Assembly (NCBI GenBank): GCA_947846985.1
Contig: CANTUZ010000002.1
Location: forward strand, 11,267,587-11,331,586
Direction: 5' to 3'
Origin: Fratercula arctica
Lineage: Eukaryota; Chordata; Aves; Charadriiformes; Alcidae
Length of the DNA: 64,000 nt
Numbering within the stretch: the first letter of the stretch is position 1; each line of letters begins with the position of its first letter. A program made the position numbers and the translations under genes. The notes under the pieces were generated by a model, which was not told the origin of the DNA, ran no database searches, and saw nothing but the letters and a program-made list of their open reading frames with translations. Of this stretch, positions 52,075 through 64,000 are shown piece by piece.

Positions 52075-52365
52075 TGAGCTCTTCTCCCTGGCTTCCAGTG
52101 ACAGGACGCATGAGAGTCGTTCAAAGCTGCACGAGGGGAGGTTTAGACTGGACATTAGAAGCATTTCTTTGCTGAGATGGTGGTCAAACACTGAAACAGG
52201 CTTCCTAGAGAGGTGGTTGACGCCCCAATCCCGTCACTCTTAAAGAGACATTTGGACAATACCCTAAACAACATGCTTTAACTTTTGGTCAGCCCTGAAG
52301 TGGTCAGGCAGTTGGACTGGATGATCGTTGTAGGTCCCTTCCAACTGAAATAGTCTATTCTAAGG
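52075..52365 (+). mobile_element. CR1 LINE, 5'-truncated 3' end (TATTC-tailed subfamily)
   Basis: About 290 bp in the usual CR1 order: GAGCTCTTCTCCCTGG, a segment like CAAAGCTGCACGAGGGGAGG, TTTAGACTGGACATTAGAAG, AACAGGCTTCCTAGAGAGG, AACAACATGCTTTAACTTTT, then TTGGACTGGATGATCGTTGT and AGGTCCCTTCCAACTGAAA. It ends in a short TATTC-like tail (TAGTCTATTCTAAGG). The frame carries indels and stops. Its tail and 3' UTR differ from the copy at 1.5 kb, so it is another subfamily. Confidence 0.95.
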
Positions 52366-55300
52366 TTCAGCTTCCAAGCAAAACAGAATACTGGGCTACT
52401 ACGAATGGGATTTTGTTGTATATTTACTAGAATGTTTATACAGTGTTTACAAGTAGACTAAGGAAAATCAAGGTAATGAATCAATAGCTTTTTCACCTTA
52501 CTTTCTGGAATAAATTTATATTTTACGTCAAAAGACACCCCAGAAAAATAAATTTCATCAATATGGCTCCCAACAACCAGTATTTTCTACTGTATGTAAG
52601 GTCTGTGGAGAGCTTCTTACTCAGTATTTGGCTGTGCAGTAACCACAAATCCTCCTAGCCAGGCTGTACACTATTGAGCCCTACAGACATCTTCCATCTG
52701 TTTTTGTCTTGGATAAATTATTGTATGCAATATGTATATATTACAACTGTATGAGTAAAAAACTAAATATCTAAAACAAAACTAGCAAGTTTTCAGGGGT
52801 AACAGCTGTACCCCGGCTGAGCTGAACTGGTACCTTATCACCACTAACAGCACAGGAAAGACAAAGAAAACAGTTTTATCTGTAGAACTCCATACCTTAA
52901 CAAAAGGCTATTCCCTGGCCAGAATACATTTTTCCCCCACCCCTTTTTTTCCCCTACTGTTGCATTGCTTTATCTATTACTAAATTTTACAAAGATTCCT
53001 AGACTTTTCAGTTTCTAATTATTTCTTTTCTGTCAGTCAAGTCAATCACTCAACACATCTTCTTAAAAACTGCTTCGATCTCTGTTTGAACAATGCGACT
53101 TTTTGGGTAGGTGACAAGGGCTAATCATCAATGGAAAAATATAAATAGAACCAATGGCTGCTTAAAAATATATTTTAATCCTTAAGAAATCCACTGGGAT
53201 ATTAACAAAAGGTGGTTTTGTCTGCAAAAAGGCATTAACATAGCCATTTATAAAACTAATAGGAAAGCGAGCACTGCTCCAGTAATAATGAAAGTACACT
53301 GCAGAATAACATTATGGAAATAGGATACCAAATTGAAGAATTGACCTTGGGGCCCTGGCTTATCCTGGATGAAGATGACTTGTGAAATGAAAATTTGGCT
53401 GTAATTTGCTCTTGCTTTCCCTAAAAGATTGAAGGCATTTCTATTCCAAATGAATAAAACGACTGTTAATTTCATAGCATTAAGCGGAGTGTTCTTAAAT
53501 ATAGTTATTTAAGTGTATTCAAACACATTTTCAGGTTTTATTTTTTTTCTTAGAAAAATAGAACTGGTTTTCTGTGATTTTTTATCATAGTCAGTTCTAA
53601 CAGTTAATTTTTAAATCGCTTCAGAGAGAAGTACCTGCTACAGCCAAATCAGCTGGATGCACTATGCTTATGTACCAAGCATTTATTCTTGATTTAACAG
53701 GATCCATTGGTCTGAGCATTCCATACTATAAGTGAACATGAAACAGAACATGAGGACATTCCTTCAAATAGTTGTATCACTTTCAAGTAACGGTAAAAAA
53801 TTATAATCTGTTATAGAAAAAAATAATGGCTAAAAATATGAGCATCATAGTTTTGTTTAACATGAGACTTATTTAATAACGGCCATCACTGCATCCATTT
53901 CAGGGAATGAGTAAGTGTCACAACATGGTGGTTAAAGTCAGAATTAAATAAATCAAAACAAAGCAGAAGTCACAGGTGGATCATATTATATGCAAAGTCA
54001 AAAATTTGCATACAGTACTGTCCTTGAAGGTACCAGGCATGTATTAAATAGCACCAAGAACCAAAGGAAAGGAACACGTGCTATAAGATCTAGAAGTCTT
54101 CCAGCATGTCTTTTACACCAGTAGTTTTAATTATTGGTATCACAGTAGCACCTAGCAGCCTCAATAATTGCTCAGAGAATATGTATGAAATGCAAACATA
54201 TAAAAAAAATTCCATCCATATACGTATACTTACATATAACTATATTTTATATGTGCATATAAATATAATGTTTTAATATTACATATACGTATAAAATAAA
54301 ATAGTAATTTTAAAAACTCTTCCCCAAGGAGATTACATTCATAAATCAGTATTTATGGTATTCAGATACGGATACACAAGTAAGAGCTTGGCAATACCAG
54401 CCAGAATGACAGGCAATATTAGGGACAGTCCAGTTCCCTGAATATACTTCGTATGCTTCATGGAGGAGAACTTCAAGAAGGAATCTGAAGGACAGCTTTA
54501 AGTTGGCTTATGAATGGTTACAAACAGCTTCTGTCAAACATGGGGGATAGAAGGGAGAAGGGCAAAGGTGCTTATTTGAAAATGAATACAAAGAAGAAAA
54601 AGCCTGAGGTAACTGGTAAAACAGAAAAAGGAATTAAAACCTGTATTATTTATAAGAAATAAGCCCAATACGTTCTGAGCCTGTATTCAAGATGAGAAAA
54701 ATTCTCAAATTACATGTCTAAACACAGAGATTCTAAATTTGCTATGTATTTTACTGAATTTCAAATAAAAACACCCATATTTTTCAAATTAACAACCTCT
54801 TACAAAATCTTACTGTTCAGTACATTATTGATTTTTCTTTCGTTTAGTAAAGTGGAATCAAGCATAAACAGTGAAAACCTTTCAGAGATCCATTATTTCT
54901 AAGAAAATATTATTCAGTAGCGGTTTACCAAGCTAACAACTGAGTTTAAAGCCAAATATAGGATAAGAATGAAAGGAACTCCCTATAATACATGTTGCAC
55001 ATCAAAATTACTCTGGAAAAAAAAATAATCAAACTTCACCTTCAAGACATTTCTCACTTTTTCCTTCAAAGTTTCTACCTGAAAGGTCTGAAAGGTGGGC
55101 TCCAGAGCCCAAAGTCTTGGAAGGATCCTCTAAGTTTGAGCCTACTGATGAGTCACTAGTGCCTATCTGTTCTCATGCTAATACTGGCCTTTAGCTTAAA
55201 TAGCTCTTTTCTCTCCCTAGTATTTTGTCAATCACATACTTAGAGAGACCAGCTGCATCATCAGCTGTCATCTGCATATCAGGTAGCATCTCTCCAGTTT

Positions 55301-55378
55301 AATCTGCAAGGCTAAATAGGATGTCCTTCTCTAGTTTGCTCACTGAGGAGAGACTTCATTCTCTAATCTCATTACCAG
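52366..55378. other. Intron sequence, no gene recognised
   Basis: Unique AT-rich DNA with the palindrome cluster at 54.2 kb. The last 200 bp could be a further decayed 3' part of the old CR1 that starts at 55379, but I find no clear match. Confidence 0.5.
54210..54302. repeat. AT-rich low-complexity tract with palindromes
   Basis: The perfect palindrome TATACGTATA occurs at 54219-54228 and 54284-54293. Between them TTTATATG-TG-CATATAAA (54246-54263) has 8-bp perfect arms. The whole 90-bp tract is mainly TA-alternating. Confidence 0.88.
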
Positions 55379-56258
55379 CCTCTTTTTCTATGCACTCACT
55401 CCAGTTTCAACTAAATCTTCTTCAACACATTTGAAAGAAAATGTCCATATGAGTATTCCACGGGATGTCTTGTTAAGGTTATATACACTGCTACTTGTTT
55501 ATCTCTGCCTCCATGTGCCTAGACAGATGCGTACTAAAAATGTCCACAGTCTTTCATGGTATCATAATACGGATGTGTGTGACCTTTCACTTTGTACTGT
55601 TCATCTGATTCTGTATCATTCTACTTCTCAGAGCTACACGTTCTTTTCAGTGCAAAATTCCTCTTCTCATTTTATCCAGAAAGCAGCTCAGTTTTCTTTC
55701 AGCACTTTCTTAATATTTGTCCTAAAGTCACTAATAAAATTACAGAGCAAGATCTTTTACAAAATCAATTCTTCAGAAATTCTATTCAAAAGCTCAGTCC
55801 AAGCACTTCTCCCATCAATGCTACCCATTGCCATATTGTAGTAAGACACAGCATTCACTTTACCACTCCTTTCATAGTGTCTGTACTCTGAAATTTAAAT
55901 AAAAGTTTCCTATACAGACCAAGCAAGAGCTTTACTGAAGTCCAGTTGATGCCATAACCACCATTTCCTGTCTAGAAAGTTCTTCTTCAAAAATACAACA
56001 GGACAAAACAGAGAAAACCTTTTCGGGCCACTGGTATGATGCACCTTGGGTAGATTTATACTGTCGGCTTCCCATTCCACTCGGAACAGATTTACAGGCT
56101 TGCATTTGCCTGACTCATGCTCTTTGCCTTTTAAATATAAGCAATACTACCTTTTCTCCACTCTCTGGTGCTGTGTTTGCAACACTTGCCGCCAGACGCA
56201 CCGTTTTGTGTGCCAGTTCGTTCAGGAAACTGTCATGGAGATTATTCAGCACCAAGTC
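55379..56258 (-). mobile_element. Ancient, heavily diverged CR1-type reverse-transcriptase relic
   Basis: Five anchors occur in the order and rough spacing of CR1 ORF2 read on the minus strand. 56258-56219 and 56175-56150 match the N-terminal RT part (an EDW-R-A-like motif). 55968-55927 matches the YLDFSKAFD block, with an exact 16-base stretch TGGACTTCAGTAAAGC. 55750-55719 matches the FINDL block just before the catalytic FADD motif. 55425-55379 matches the LERVQRR block near the C-terminus. Stops and indels are frequent and the FADD stretch itself is not recognisable. The length fits about 0.9 kb of an old, decayed insertion. The exact ends cannot be set without an alignment. Confidence 0.75.
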
Positions 56259-59200
56259 CTTTAAATGGGTTTTACTTTAGTTATAGTCATTCTGTTTTTC
56301 TAATGATTGCTCACCTCGGTTAATATCAGTCTTATAAAAATCAAGGGAAAATATAAACAGAGCCATAGGACTGTCTCCTTTGAAAACTTTGATCGGCATG
56401 AACGTAGTTTGGCTGCTAAATCTGTTGCTATTTTATTACCTGGAATATTAACTGAGGGGTAAGGGGTAATTTTATGAACTGAAGCTTTGTTTGTTTATCT
56501 CCTGTCCATTTACAAAGCCATGTTTTGAATAACTACTTCCAGACTGATATTTTAGTAACATGTGGTCTGAGCAGCCACAGCCATTAACTAGGCAAGAGAA
56601 AAAAAAAACTAAAAAAAAATTCGGATAATCTTATTAAGTTTCTTGGCTCTTATTTAGAGGATTAACCAGGAAAACATGAAGGGAGAAGAATCGGAAGAGG
56701 TCTGATGCAATAATAACGGTCTCTTTCAACAGATTTACCAGGCTAAAAGAAAAGTCTGATACGTAGATGCTCCCGAGAGTATTCTGTGCTTCTAACACAG
56801 GCACTCTTTCCTACTCACTCAGCAACCACCTCTCCATCTTTTCCAAAATACAGCAACCGAGCTGTCGGAAAGACACACAGGAGCCTGCAGCTCTGCACAC
56901 TCACAAGTAGGCATCTCCGTTCCAGTACTTGCACACCCACCAGCTTTTCTGGAAACCACAGTGGCAAAGGTTCTTACAGTAGTTAGTGTGACTTCTGTGC
57001 CTTTCCTACATGGCTGCACTTAACAATAGTTCAATACTTTCTTTAGAAAACAGATGCAGCTATTACAAAACAAGAGAACACTTGTAGACGGATATAAGCA
57101 CAGGTATTTCTCACATCAGTTTATATAATTCACTACCAAATAATGGTATTATGTCGAAGAGTTCATAAAGAAATGTTTCGGATTTGATTCATGCAGGTAC
57201 AGAACATGCAAAATCCTAAATAGGATTAAAATAAATGAAGCCTATCAATCGTGTTTCATGGTAAAGACCAGTAACGTGGTCAGGAAGAAAGTTCTGCACT
57301 GAAATTTGCATGTGGACTGAAAATTGCATTGTTTGTTGATCCTCAAACTGCTCCTTTTTTGTTCTAGCAGGAAGAGAATTGTTAATGATAAAAGCTTACA
57401 TTCATTCTTTGCTGGTTTGTTATCTCAAAGATAACAAGCAAGTACAGAAAAAATCCTACAGTTTGTTAAAAATCTGAGATATAGAATATTTCCTCTCTAT
57501 TTCAATTTAATGGCATTTTTATTACTAGACTTAAGCTGGAAGTCTAACTAAAACAACAAAAAACCCCATGAAAAACAGAACTGACAAAAATAAATGACAC
57601 AAAAAGCTCTCAACTCTCTTCAGTGTTCAGAAAAGTGAATTAACATATTTATTGAATTACATTGGCAATGAAGACAGCAATATATTGAAATTCATTGATT
57701 TTTTTTCTTGACTTAAAAGCAACACAGATGCTTATTACAAAACAGCGGTTCCTCTTCTCATTTTTATCAACCCTTTTTTAACAGCCACTGACATTGACAG
57801 TTTCAAGCTTAATTGTACATTCAGCATGTACTGTTAATGACATTAGATAAATGGATCACATCAGAATGCAGTATCGTCAAAAGAGACCACGTGCCAATCT
57901 TACAAATTTAAAATCAAACAAGCTACTCTGTAGACCCTGACTCTTCAAGTTGTTTATCAACTGAGTACTAGAGAATATTTTGAATGTCATTATACATCAA
58001 AAGATGAAAGATGTGCCTACCACAGCCCATGTTCCATTTATACAATGAAATTTAATTACATGTTATAACTACGCTGTCTTAGAACTATGGTAATTAATGG
58101 GGTACAGTACATTGGTGTTTTATTCATTGTAAGCCCTTATTTTCAGAGGCCTTAGCTCAGCCATGCAAATTTACTCCCTTATCAAAGGGTGGAGACTGTC
58201 ACAAACACAGCAGCGCTTGCTGCAACTATGCTAAAATAGAGTTGAAACTTATTTGCAGCATCCTTGCGGATGTTGTTAGAATGAACCTAAAAAGTCTTCT
58301 CCATTACAATATACAAGGACCCCGAATAAGAGATGTTTAAAATATCAGTTTATGTTTACAGGAATGTTTTGTTTGCACATGTCTCTTATCAGATTTCTGA
58401 GCAAAATACTCTCAACCTCATGCAAAATGTCTTTCTGCAAGCCCATTATTAGCACAAGTAGTGAGCCTCCCAAATAATTAAGAACCTTTTTGGAAGGATG
58501 AAATCTAGGTCCTTAAGCAGCAGGGTGTTTGGATAGAATTTTCACCTGCATAGGCAGTTGCAAATTACAATCCTCTACATCGACATGGGCGTCCGAGCAA
58601 GACCCAGTGGCTGAGTGGAGGCAGTTTAATTGGCTGGCCGTACTCCACAGGAGCAGAGACGACTAGCTTGGAGAGGTGCCGAATTAACACATCTCACACA
58701 TTTCCCAGTCCTCACTCATCCTCTGCTGTATAAACCCAGCCCTGCCCCCACAAGTCTCCCAGACACCCAAGATTATACACCCAAGATATATCGTCTTCAT
58801 ATATGTGCAGTAGCACAGAATATCAAGATCTATCTTCCAAGACTCATGCAGATACACAGTGAAATAAGCACTGTGTTTCCTTCCCAGATAATCTCTCCAC
58901 TCATGGTCTCATGCATTTTTGGATTTCCAGTAAAAAGGAAAACAAATCCATAGTATCAATTCCCCATAAACTATTCAAGATTCACGTTACCTTCATTAAC
59001 CAAAACTGATATTTTACCTATTGTGAATACAAGGCTACTTAAAAAGTGAAAAATTGTTGGTGACAAGGTTTCAGTGAGTCTAGTTTCACTAGATGTATTG
59101 CTTCCACTCAAGATACACAGCGTAAAGTATGTGGCATTTCTTTGGGTAGGTTGTTGGGCAAATACTTTCCCCAAACATATATAAAATATACAGCTGCACA

Positions 59201-62200
59201 AAGCATCAACAAAAATAACTTTATCCTCAATCCACTGAACGAGGCATATGATTTCTAATAAGCAGTCATCCAGTGTAGCAAAATCCTGTGACAACCAACA
59301 AAAGGGGCAATTTAAGGACGGAGCATTGCCTGCTTCTGCAGATCTAAGACTTATTTTAAGCTTTTTTTGTGTGTGCGATCAAATCAGCATCAACCCAATT
59401 ATGCCTAAGGTCTATCTTCTTGTTAGATGGCAGGGTCAGTCACAAATGAGCAGCCTCTCGCAATTTTCCATCGAATCAGCTCTGTAATTTGAGAGCTAAT
59501 GCAGACATCTCATGAAAACAAATCATCAGACAGTGTCGGTTCTCCCCCTCCTTCCCAAAATGAAGCATTCAGAGGGATCTGGGTTTCTCTTTTAAAAGCC
59601 AATTTTCGCCTCTGTGAAAGCCAATGCAATCTATAGTAAACAAAAGTCAGTAGTCATTTTTAGACCTACATGAATATTTCAAACCTCTGTGCACCTTTTT
59701 TCCAAAAGCATTCTCGCTTTGTTCAGTAAAAGACAGATTATGAATTTTAAGTACAAAACACACCCCGTAAGTAAAGGTATTTTGCAAGAAATAAGACATT
59801 TGCATGAAACTGCAAAATGCAAATCTACAGTCATAAACTTACTTGGCTGAGAGCTCAGCACCATTACAATAAACACATTCAGGAAAAAAACCCTTTATGT
59901 TAAGTGCCCTTCATACTTCATAAGTACACAAAATCTTTGGAAAAAGGTGGTTATTTCCAACAGGGGGAGAAAGAGGCTGTGCATAACGAACTACAGACAA
60001 AACCAAACTTGAGTTGTTTCATTCACCCAACCTCTGCCTTCTTTCTGACAAACTAAGCCACTGAATCTGTACATCTAAACTGCCAACGAAAACAGTAGGA
60101 TGATAAGGAAGATCCCTAAATTATTCAAAGTGGTTTCTGGGCTTCAAAAGACTCCTTCACTTTGTTCCTTTATATATCTACAGCTATTTAAGTTTGCCTG
60201 CGGCTCTGACACAGGCAGCATTGTGCCTGTGATGTTGAAAGAGGGGAGAGATACTGTAAGTTTGGGCAGAGACTTCTCTGGCTGGAGCCCACTCGGCCAC
60301 TTTGGCAGGTCTTGGGATGCAAGGACTGCAACGCTAAAGAAGTCATTCCCTTCCCTCTGCCTTTCTGTCTCCAATTTCTCCCACACTATAGCACTTCTGC
60401 GTACGCCAGATAGAACTTGTCAATCTCACTGAGGATCAAAAAGTAAGATGCTATTAACATATGCTTTTACTGCTTAACAGCATATAGACAGCACTCCCAA
60501 AGGGGGCCTGAGGCATCAAAAGAGGAGTCAACATCATGCCCTAATTTACAGGTCTACTGCTGGTAGAGCCCACAAGTGTTACAGTCCTTTTTTTGCTTCT
60601 CTAATGCCAGCCGCCTCATTCTTAATGGCAGACAATAGGCTGACAGAGGCGCCGAGCTTAGGAAGGTGTAAAGGTTTCTAGCACTTTGCTTCTTGGATAC
60701 AGATACATTTTTTTCCCCTATATGCAGAAAAGACTGGAGGAAATACCCTTGTAAGTTCTACTATCCGCTGGCAAAAGGCTCCTGAGTGCACAGCCTTTCA
60801 TACAGACTCTCACTGAAGTCAACGGGATCACTCACACGAATGCAATGTTGCTAAATCAGGCACACCAGAGGAATTGAAAAGCCATCTGCTAATTAACTTT
60901 AAAATCTATTTTCATCAGATATGTGAATATACTGTATGCGCTTCTCTGTGTGCTCCTCAGATTTAGATCCCAAAATGCAGAAAAAGACTGGGACCTGAAA
61001 ACTGTCAGTCAGGGTGAGGACTGAGACCTCATACCAAGAAAGGGAAATATTAAAGTAAGAACTCATAAAATATTTCTTCTTCAGCTAACTACTCACAATG
61101 CAATGCAACCAGCGTAGTCTAGCTTAATAAGGACTTTGTAATTTGACGCTAAATTCATTATGTGCACAGCATTGCTGCCAAGGGGACAGCAAAAGCAGAA
61201 CGGCAGTGATGTGGAGAATTCAAACTTGGTTGCCCTTGGAAAGAAAAGGTTTTGGAAAAGTGGCTGTGACTCAAGGCTAAATCACAGGTACGGTCAAGCA
61301 AAGGATATGGTGCCTTGAACAACAAGACACACACTGTCACCTCAGCTACCACCTATTCCCAAAAAACTCCCATACCTACAAACAAAAGAGAAGGAGCAAC
61401 AAAAAAAGAGAAAGATCCAACACCACCCTGGAAGACAGAGCATTTTGTTTTCTTCCCATTAGAGTCCTTTAAATCTGTTTTTCAACAGCAGCCCAGCTCC
61501 GTCTCTCCTTCCACTTGCAGTAACATCAGTGAGCTAAGACTTGTAAGAAGTGAAGGTTGCTTTCTCGGATAAAAGGGATTTTCTAATGTCTGGCCCTTCT
61601 GGATGTTTCTTGTGTAGCTGTTTGGTATTCAGAAATACTGGCCAGTTATTTCAGCTCCAGAAATCTCAAGAAGCAATTTTATACTTTAGCAAGGATACTG
61701 CCATGCTCCACATATTCATTAGATCCCTGTATGCTCCCCTATGACACTGTGATAGACTCAGTATCAAAATATTTATAAGTAAGCCTTATAAGCAGGCTTA
61801 AGCTTCCCAATGCATCTGCCACAGTAATGTTCACATGCAATATTCTATATATGCATTAATGAGATATGATATTGCCTATACAAACATACATTATGGATTG
61901 CATATATACAGAATAGCATACCTACAAATACTATGTATCCTTACCATAACGCAGGATAACGTTCAAGTGACAGCAGTTTTAGAAATATCAGTTCAGCATC
62001 AGCAACTATTATCTACATGTTGAAATGAAAAGCTTGTAAATCAGCCTCTTGGTGGGCCTGCTAAGCTGGACACTGCAGATATCCACCATCCAAAAGAGAT
62101 ACTGACCTATACAGATGCCAGATCTTTATGCTGTAATATTTTTAAACATAGATTTGAGGCACTTTTGAAGATTTTAATGATCCTGAGCCCTTGACTGTAA

Positions 62201-62677
62201 AATAGAGAGGAACTAAATATTTATCGTTAAATTTCCAATAGCTTCAAGGCCCACAATGAAAGTGAGTTCTTTACAACATTTTCCAATGAGCATTTTCTGA
62301 GCATGTGGTGTAACGCATACGTTAGCAACGTTCATTTGGGGCGAGCTTTCTGCCTGCATCCCAGAATTACTCAGTAGCAGCCAAAAGATGAAAAATCACC
62401 CAAGTGGAGACTATGGCACAATTTCATCATGACTCTATTCATGGGGAAGAGGGGCAGGGGGAGAAAAAAAGCAGCAGGAGTTGATATAGCCTTTATGGCC
62501 AGGGGCTGTGCCTGCGCCTGCATTAAAAGTCATGTCTCTATTTCTAGCGCCCTGGATTAAAACAGATACCATCTGACTTGCCATTTATTTATTCACACTA
62601 GGTTTCAATCTACAGGGTGCAATAAGAACAGAGTACTGGAGGGTTATTTAATGTGGAAGCTGACAAGGCTGCCAGCC
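56259..62677. other. Intron sequence, no gene recognised
   Basis: Unique sequence, with the double-GATA hairpin at 57.4 kb. Open frames up to 110 codons (58630-58953, 60100-60432 on plus; 58971-59294 on minus) show no domains. Confidence 0.55.
57417..57437. repeat. 9-bp inverted repeat containing two GATA motifs
   Basis: TTGTTATCT and AGATAACAA flank CAA. Each arm contains a GATA-factor consensus (AGATAA, one per strand), so the element is also a palindromic double GATA site. Binding is not shown by the sequence. Confidence 0.85.
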
Positions 62678-62719
62678 AAAAAAAAAAAAAAAAAGAAAAA
62701 AAAAAGAAAAAAAGAAAAG
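62678..62719. repeat. A-rich tract (A17 then GAAAA-type units)
   Basis: A17 followed by A-runs broken by single G. No body of a retroposon is visible before it. Confidence 0.93.
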
Positions 62720-64000
62720 TTTTCTTTTCTGCAACTAAACCAATAAGAAATGTGCTTAAAATTGCCCCAATCATAGTTCCTTTTGTTGAGTGTGTCCTTT
62801 CTATATCAGACATCTGACTTGTCTTCTTACACCCTAAATCTTCTAATCAGATTGTGCTGATAAATGCCTGAATTTGTGCAAAGGCCCTTTAAAACCAAGA
62901 AAACATCATACAGATTCCCACTTGCGATTGCTGAATCAAGGCTTTCGATGAGGCACTGACTAATTCCAAATTGGTGAGCAGCAAACCGTAACTAAGGGCT
63001 GACAATAAGGAATATTGCTACATACGGCAAGAAATGCCCAGGTCCTGCCACAAAATCCATTTATTGTACATCTCTCGTGGCAACAGCTGAACCTCAGGAA
63101 AATATATAGCTTGACCACATTGTTCTCAGATTGCAAACCATTAAGTAATTATCATCAAAACAATCTGTGGATTTTATTACATATATATATGAGTTCTTAA
63201 CACACAAAGATTTAGAATGGGAAACAATCTGCATTGACCAAATGACAAATGTGCAGGAGTGAGCCCTTTTGGTATAACATTTTAAACGGGAATAAATATT
63301 CTCATGAAAATTCAAAGTTCTCACCTAATTGAATATGGAGCAAATGATTCTTCTCCTGCATGGCCTTTGTCTGTCTTCTAGGGGCATGGTGAGAACAAAT
63401 CTCTAAATATAAGAAATATTCATATACGGGATCTAGAATCTACTCAGGTTGTAGGGTGAGGAAATTCAAAATAACAGCAATTACATGCAATATAAAAATA
63501 TATTTCCAGTTGCTCTGGTAGTACCTTGTAAAAAAACTGCAAAGATATGCAATTTATAGCCTGTAACAACTGAAAGAAAAATAACGTTCGTCTAGGAAAA
63601 AAACAACCCTACCATTGTCAGAGCCATGATACAACTGTAATTCCAGCACGTTAGGATAAAGATATAATACAAAGAAAAGCACTAATATTATTTACTTTTT
63701 CTCAGATTCTTTTTTCTTCTCAGTGGCTTCTGCCACTACAGTTGCAAGATCCATTATTTTCCAATCTTTTGCAAATGGAAAAGGGGGAAGGGAAAACAAA
63801 ACATCTCTTATTTGCTCATGTTTGGATTTTCAATATTTTTTCCTTTGATAGCTTCTCCTTTGAGCAGTAGCAGTGTCAATTCCCCGAGGGCAGAAGTCAG
63901 GTCTCAGAAATATGTACATAGCATACAAATCTTCCATAATGCTCTTTCTGATAGTTTGTTAAACTCTGAGAAATGTTATCTGTGGAAATACATATATGCA
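62720..64000. other. Intron sequence to the right edge
   Basis: Unique DNA with a short (TA)n run near 63180-63190. No exon seen. Confidence 0.55.

Larger units (their letters stand above)
35956..64000 (-). other. PTPRN2: Intron of PTPRN2 upstream of the exon (partial; runs past the right edge)
   Basis: At least 28 kb lie between the exon acceptor and the window edge. I looked on the minus strand for the preceding exon, which should encode a Cys-rich stretch ending Cys-Val-Asn at a phase-1 donor, and did not find it. The block contains CR1 copies at 45.4, 52.1 and 55.4 kb, several A-runs, and low-complexity tracts, all listed separately. The intron assignment is inferred from the exon and the absence of other genes. 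Confidence 0.8.

Noticed and set aside
55431..55891. 136- and 99-codon plus-strand frames
   Set aside because: They lie antisense within the decayed CR1 relic and have no features of their own.
1..64000. microRNA miR-153, known from a PTPRN2 intron in mammals
   Set aside because: Its mature sequence was not found on either strand by eye; the mammalian copy sits in a later intron.
1..64000. CRISPR array, operons, bacterial or phage genes
   Set aside because: The DNA is vertebrate intron; no regularly spaced repeats or dense open frames exist.

Overview
The window reads as vertebrate nuclear DNA, almost certainly from a bird. It is AT-rich and CpG-poor, has no long open frames, and its recognisable transposons are CR1 LINEs with the short tandem 3' tails (ATTCTATG-type, TATTC-type) seen in avian CR1. 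Repeat load is low, with five CR1 pieces in 64 kb, which also fits a bird. The species cannot be named from what is here.

I can support only one protein-coding segment: a 114-nt exon on the minus strand at 35842-35955. It has a good acceptor and donor, and its 37 whole codons match the N-terminal luminal region of PTPRN2 (phogrin/IA-2beta, a receptor-type PTP-family protein of dense-core secretory granules). Everything else behaves as the two large flanking introns: 35956-64000 lies upstream of the exon in transcript order and 1-35841 lies downstream. Very long introns fit the known size of PTPRN2 in vertebrates. I found no other PTPRN2 exon, no RNA gene and no other gene.

Layout. 1.5-2.45 kb: a fairly young CR1 3' end on the plus strand facing a short CR1 tail on the minus strand. 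7.2 kb and 16.6 kb: small tandem duplications. 24.66-24.73 kb: a (GGATG)14 pentanucleotide array able to form G-quadruplexes. 33.3 kb: an (AAAT)n array. 35.84-35.96 kb: the exon. 38.68 kb: a perfect 13-bp stem-loop. 40.9-41.95 kb: three long A-runs. 45.4 kb: an ancient CR1 fragment. 47.7 kb: a tract made almost only of A and C. 52.1-52.4 kb: a CR1 3' end on the plus strand. 54.2 kb: an AT-rich palindrome cluster. 55.4-56.3 kb: a heavily decayed CR1 reverse-transcriptase relic on the minus strand. The rest is ordinary intron sequence with A- or T-runs.

The strongest result is the PTPRN2 exon. I see nothing that amounts to an undescribed biological system. The non-exon observations are structural oddities and candidate regulatory sites that need comparative or functional data.
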